Source: Bacteroidota bacterium (GTDB lineage: Bacteria; Bacteroidota; Bacteroidia; Bacteroidales; B18-G4). From it: a DNA stretch of 24,679 nt. The translations under genes and the position numbers were made by a program. The stretch covers positions 1-24,679 of the forward strand of contig QMPN01000016.1 in NCBI GenBank assembly GCA_003648575.1, in the 5' to 3' direction. The stretch's first letter is position 1; every line of letters begins with the position of its first letter. Below are positions 22,761 through 24,679 of the stretch, piece by piece. The notes below the pieces were generated by a model that did no database searches, was not told the DNA's origin, and worked only from the letters and a program-made list of their open reading frames with translations.

Positions 22761-22871
22761 CAATGGAACAGAGAAGCAATACCCGCCTTCGCCTGAGCTT
22801 CGGCGGATAAAAAAACAATGAAACAGTGAAACAGTGAGACAATGAAACAGTGAATCAATGCAACAATACCC
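22761..22871. repeat. Composite octamer/inverted-element repeat, copy 2
   Basis: CAATGGAA, CAGAGAAG and CAATACCC precede the 25-base GC-rich element (22782-22806; arms CCGCC and GGCGG), then ATAAAAAAA and seven octamers: CAATGAAA, CAGTGAAA, CAGTGAGA, CAATGAAA, CAGTGAAT, CAATGCAA, CAATACCC. Its layout matches the copy in the GH92 3' end. The array ends 26 bases before the MFS stop codon. Confidence 0.88.
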
Positions 22872-22897
22872 CTTCCCTGAATGTGAGATGAATGTAT

Positions 22898-24202
22898 CTA
22901 TTTCTGCACCTGTAAACTATCCCTCCTGTACGACCAGCGCATCAGGCCCATAGCTATCAACAGTACCACCATGGTCATGATGAATGTTCCAGAGAAACCT
23001 ATCAGCTCATAAAAGTAAATACCGAATATAGGGGCGAATATGGACCGTACCCCGGTAAGGGAAAGATGCACAGACTGGTAATCGTCCGCCTCTTCAGGCT
23101 TGCAGAAGTAAGCAGATCCGATGAACCAGAGCAGTGCCATGGTGGCGGCAAAGATCCCGTAAAAGAGAAAAGAAAGAATCAGCATATAGTATACTTTAAT
23201 GCCCCATATCTCCACATGTCCGGGGAAATAATCTGTCATCAACAAGAAAAAGATATACATGAAAAGTGCGGAAAAAGTAATAGCCGCAAAGCGCCTGGGA
23301 TCAATATTACTCAGCAGTTTACCGAAATACGGAAGCAGGATAATGGCCAGGATATTGTAGGCATTTTTATAAAAAGCCACGCTCGTATAGTTTAAGTGCA
23401 GTGCATCCTGGAAAAAGATATTGATGATAGTAACCGAGATCATAAATGAAAAGCCATAGAACATAAATCCGATCTCGAAGTGCAGGTATGGTCTGTTGGT
23501 CTTGAGGATATTGACAGTATTCCTCCATGATTCTTTGATCGAATCTCTGAATTTCAATGCTTGTGGGTGCTGAACAACCTTAGAATAATCAATTTCAGAA
23601 AGGACGTACAGCGAGATAACCCCCAGCAAGCCTATAAACGGAAAAACATACCTGAAAGCAAAATTATCAGCATCCAGCAATAAGCCGTAGGCGAAAGTCG
23701 ATATCAGTAGAATGATCTTGCTGAGTGAGCTTGCATAGCTGTACAACTTGCCAAAATTCTCATGCCGGTAATTGGTCTTTAACAATACATTAATAGCCGG
23801 AAATATGATAATATTACCTGAAAAATATATAAGAAAAACAAAGAGGAAGAGATAATGCCAGATTGACTGACCGCTAAGGGCCGATTCATGTGCCGGTATC
23901 AACAATAAGAGAACCAAAGGCAATCTGGTTACGAGGCCTGTAACCCTCAACATTTTTCTTTTGTTGGCTATTCGCTTACGAAACTGATTAAAAACAAATA
24001 GGAATGTGAACAAGACCACAGAGAACTGGAACAAAAACGCCAGCTGGTAATTTGATCCCCTCAGGCTGTGGATGAAAACATACTCATTCAAGGCGATCAC
24101 TCCCATAATGATCCCATCAATAGCAGAATAGATCATGTGCAGGCGGAATGCTTTCTTTTCCTCCGGATTGAGTTGCCTTATGAGTGAAAGATTTAAGATC
24201 AT
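22898..24202 (-). CDS. MFS-family transporter
   Basis: The 434-residue protein has about twelve hydrophobic helices in two halves joined by a charged central loop (YSKVVQHPQALKFRDSIKES), as in the major facilitator superfamily. Short basic loops such as FRKRIANKRKMLRVTG follow helices 2-3 on the cytoplasmic side. I see no motif that fixes the substrate, and family assignment rests on topology; sugar, drug or peptide transport are all open. The ATG at 24202 (MILNLSLIRQLNPEE) was chosen over an upstream TTG at 24214, which lies within the -7 element. It is divergent from the glutathione peroxidase gene across 90 bases. Confidence 0.82.
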   Translation of the reverse strand: MILNLSLIRQLNPEEKKAFRLHMIYSAIDGIIMGVIALNEYVFIHSLRGSNYQLAFLFQFSVVLFTFLFVFNQFRKRIANKRKMLRVTGLVTRLPLVLLLLIPAHESALSGQSIWHYLFLFVFLIYFSGNIIIFPAINVLLKTNYRHENFGKLYSYASSLSKIILLISTFAYGLLLDADNFAFRYVFPFIGLLGVISLYVLSEIDYSKVVQHPQALKFRDSIKESWRNTVNILKTNRPYLHFEIGFMFYGFSFMISVTIINIFFQDALHLNYTSVAFYKNAYNILAIILLPYFGKLLSNIDPRRFAAITFSALFMYIFFLLMTDYFPGHVEIWGIKVYYMLILSFLFYGIFAATMALLWFIGSAYFCKPEEADDYQSVHLSLTGVRSIFAPIFGIYFYELIGFSGTFIMTMVVLLIAMGLMRWSYRRDSLQVQK

Positions 24203-24211
24203 TTTAGGCTG

Positions 24212-24219
24212 CAAAGGTA
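24212..24219 (-). promoter_or_regulatory. -7 element of MFS gene, very short leader
   Basis: The minus strand reads TACCTTTG, a perfect TAnnTTTG, ending nine bases before the ATG. The transcript would have almost no leader, as predicted for nth. Confidence 0.55.
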
Positions 24220-24292
24220 GGAGGAAACTTTCATTTTTCAGCAGGCACTGAACATTAGTATATGGTATCCGTTAATTGATTAAACTATTCTA

Positions 24293-24679
24293 ATGAAAGC
24301 AATATTAATCATGTCAGCAATTATATTTTCCGCTCTTAGCGGCCTTCAAAGCCAGGATACAAATTTTCACAGCTTTACGGTAGAAACTATCGATGGAGAA
24401 GAGATCAGTCTTGAAGAGTTCAAGGGAAAAAAAGTGCTTGTAGTCAATGTAGCATCGAAATGCGGGTTTACGAAACAGTATGCTGACCTTCAAAAGCTTT
24501 ATGAAGAATACGGCGGGGATGATTTTACAATTATCGGATTCCCGGCCAATAATTTTCTGAAGCAGGAACCCGGCACTAATGAAGATATCAAGGAATTTTG
24601 CACACTGAACTATGGTGTAACATTTCCGATGATGGCTAAGATCTCGGTAAAAGGGAAAAATATCCATCCCCTGTATAAA
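24293..24679 (+). CDS. Glutathione peroxidase family, partial
   Basis: The window holds the first 129 codons; the rest lies beyond the end. Residues ~1-21 form a probable signal peptide (MKAILIMSAIIFSALSGLQS), so the enzyme is likely periplasmic. The GPx core follows: NVASKCGFTKQY with peroxidatic Cys57 (Cys, not selenocysteine), then GFPANNFLKQEPG, where the family pattern GFPCNQFGxQEPG has Ala85 in place of the first Cys and Asn in place of the catalytic Gln-like residue position. Another Cys, C103 (EFCTLNYGVTFPM), is present. Such enzymes reduce hydroperoxides, usually with thioredoxin rather than glutathione. The loss of functional bcp elsewhere in the window makes this the only intact peroxidase seen here. 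Confidence 0.92.
   Translation, partial: MKAILIMSAIIFSALSGLQSQDTNFHSFTVETIDGEEISLEEFKGKKVLVVNVASKCGFTKQYADLQKLYEEYGGDDFTIIGFPANNFLKQEPGTNEDIKEFCTLNYGVTFPMMAKISVKGKNIHPLYK

Larger units (their letters stand above)
22486..22897. other. Gene-poor gap filled by repeats and terminator
   Basis: This gap between convergent channel and MFS genes holds, in order, the rest of the heptamer array, an intrinsic terminator (22559-22586), a possible 35-codon frame (22645-22752), and copy 2 of the octamer/inverted-element repeat (22761-22871). Longer frames here mainly translate the repeats. Confidence 0.7.

Noticed and set aside
22615..22842. 75-codon minus-strand frame in the channel/MFS gap
   Set aside because: Much of it is translated from the octamer/inverted-element repeat, and it crosses the terminator-distal region without a start signal.

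Overview
The window looks like chromosomal DNA of a Bacteroidota bacterium, probably a Bacteroidales/Marinilabiliales-type lineage. Four things point there. Genes rarely have a Shine-Dalgarno sequence, and nine start regions carry the Bacteroidota -7 hexamer pattern TAnnTTTG. The gene set includes a FeoA-FeoB fusion, a GH92 lipoprotein, a DUF5063 protein and the GreA-C-like small protein typical of the phylum. A bcp-like gene precedes recA. I see no tRNA, rRNA, insertion sequence, phage gene or CRISPR array.

Layout. 1-1.8 kb: a weak hypothetical gene, a GreA/B-like protein (-) and a DUF5063 protein (+). 1.8-4.2 kb: FeoAB ferrous iron transporter (+). 4.2-7.2 kb: a minus-strand DNA-repair cluster, nth, a broken bcp peroxiredoxin, recA and a TPR lipoprotein. 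7.3-10.3 kb: GH92 mannosidase and an iron-sulfur-flavoprotein-like reductase (+). 10.4-14.4 kb: a 55-residue small protein and an ECF-type sigma factor (-), with divergent uvrA (+). 14.7-17.5 kb: a NarL/FixJ response regulator (-) divergent from a hybrid histidine kinase and yidD (+). 17.5-21.4 kb: a minus-strand operon of sensor PP2C phosphatase, RsbW-like kinase, STAS antagonist, class III adenylyl cyclase and a pterin synthase. 21.5-24.7 kb: a voltage-gated K+ channel (+), an MFS transporter (-) and the start of a glutathione peroxidase (+), cut by the window end.

How they work together. The 18.0-21.4 kb operon forms a complete partner-switching circuit: an extracellular dCache sensor drives a PP2C phosphatase, which should set the phosphorylation state of the STAS protein and thereby the availability of the RsbW-like kinase. 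Its last signalling gene encodes a cyclase rather than a sigma factor, so a cyclic nucleotide may be the output. This is the best candidate for a less-described system.

The most unusual non-coding signal is a set of degenerate heptamer tandem repeats. Several unrelated seven-base words are used, usually starting immediately after a stop codon (after the reductase, sigma factor, uvrA, channel and, more weakly, the cyclase and queD). At 14397-14508 sixteen consecutive heptamers stay in one phase while the word changes. A second repeat family, octamers around a 25-bp GC-rich inverted element, occurs twice and has supplied the last ~20 codons of the GH92 gene. The bcp gene has a clean internal deletion at a YGK-coding direct repeat plus a one-base frameshift.
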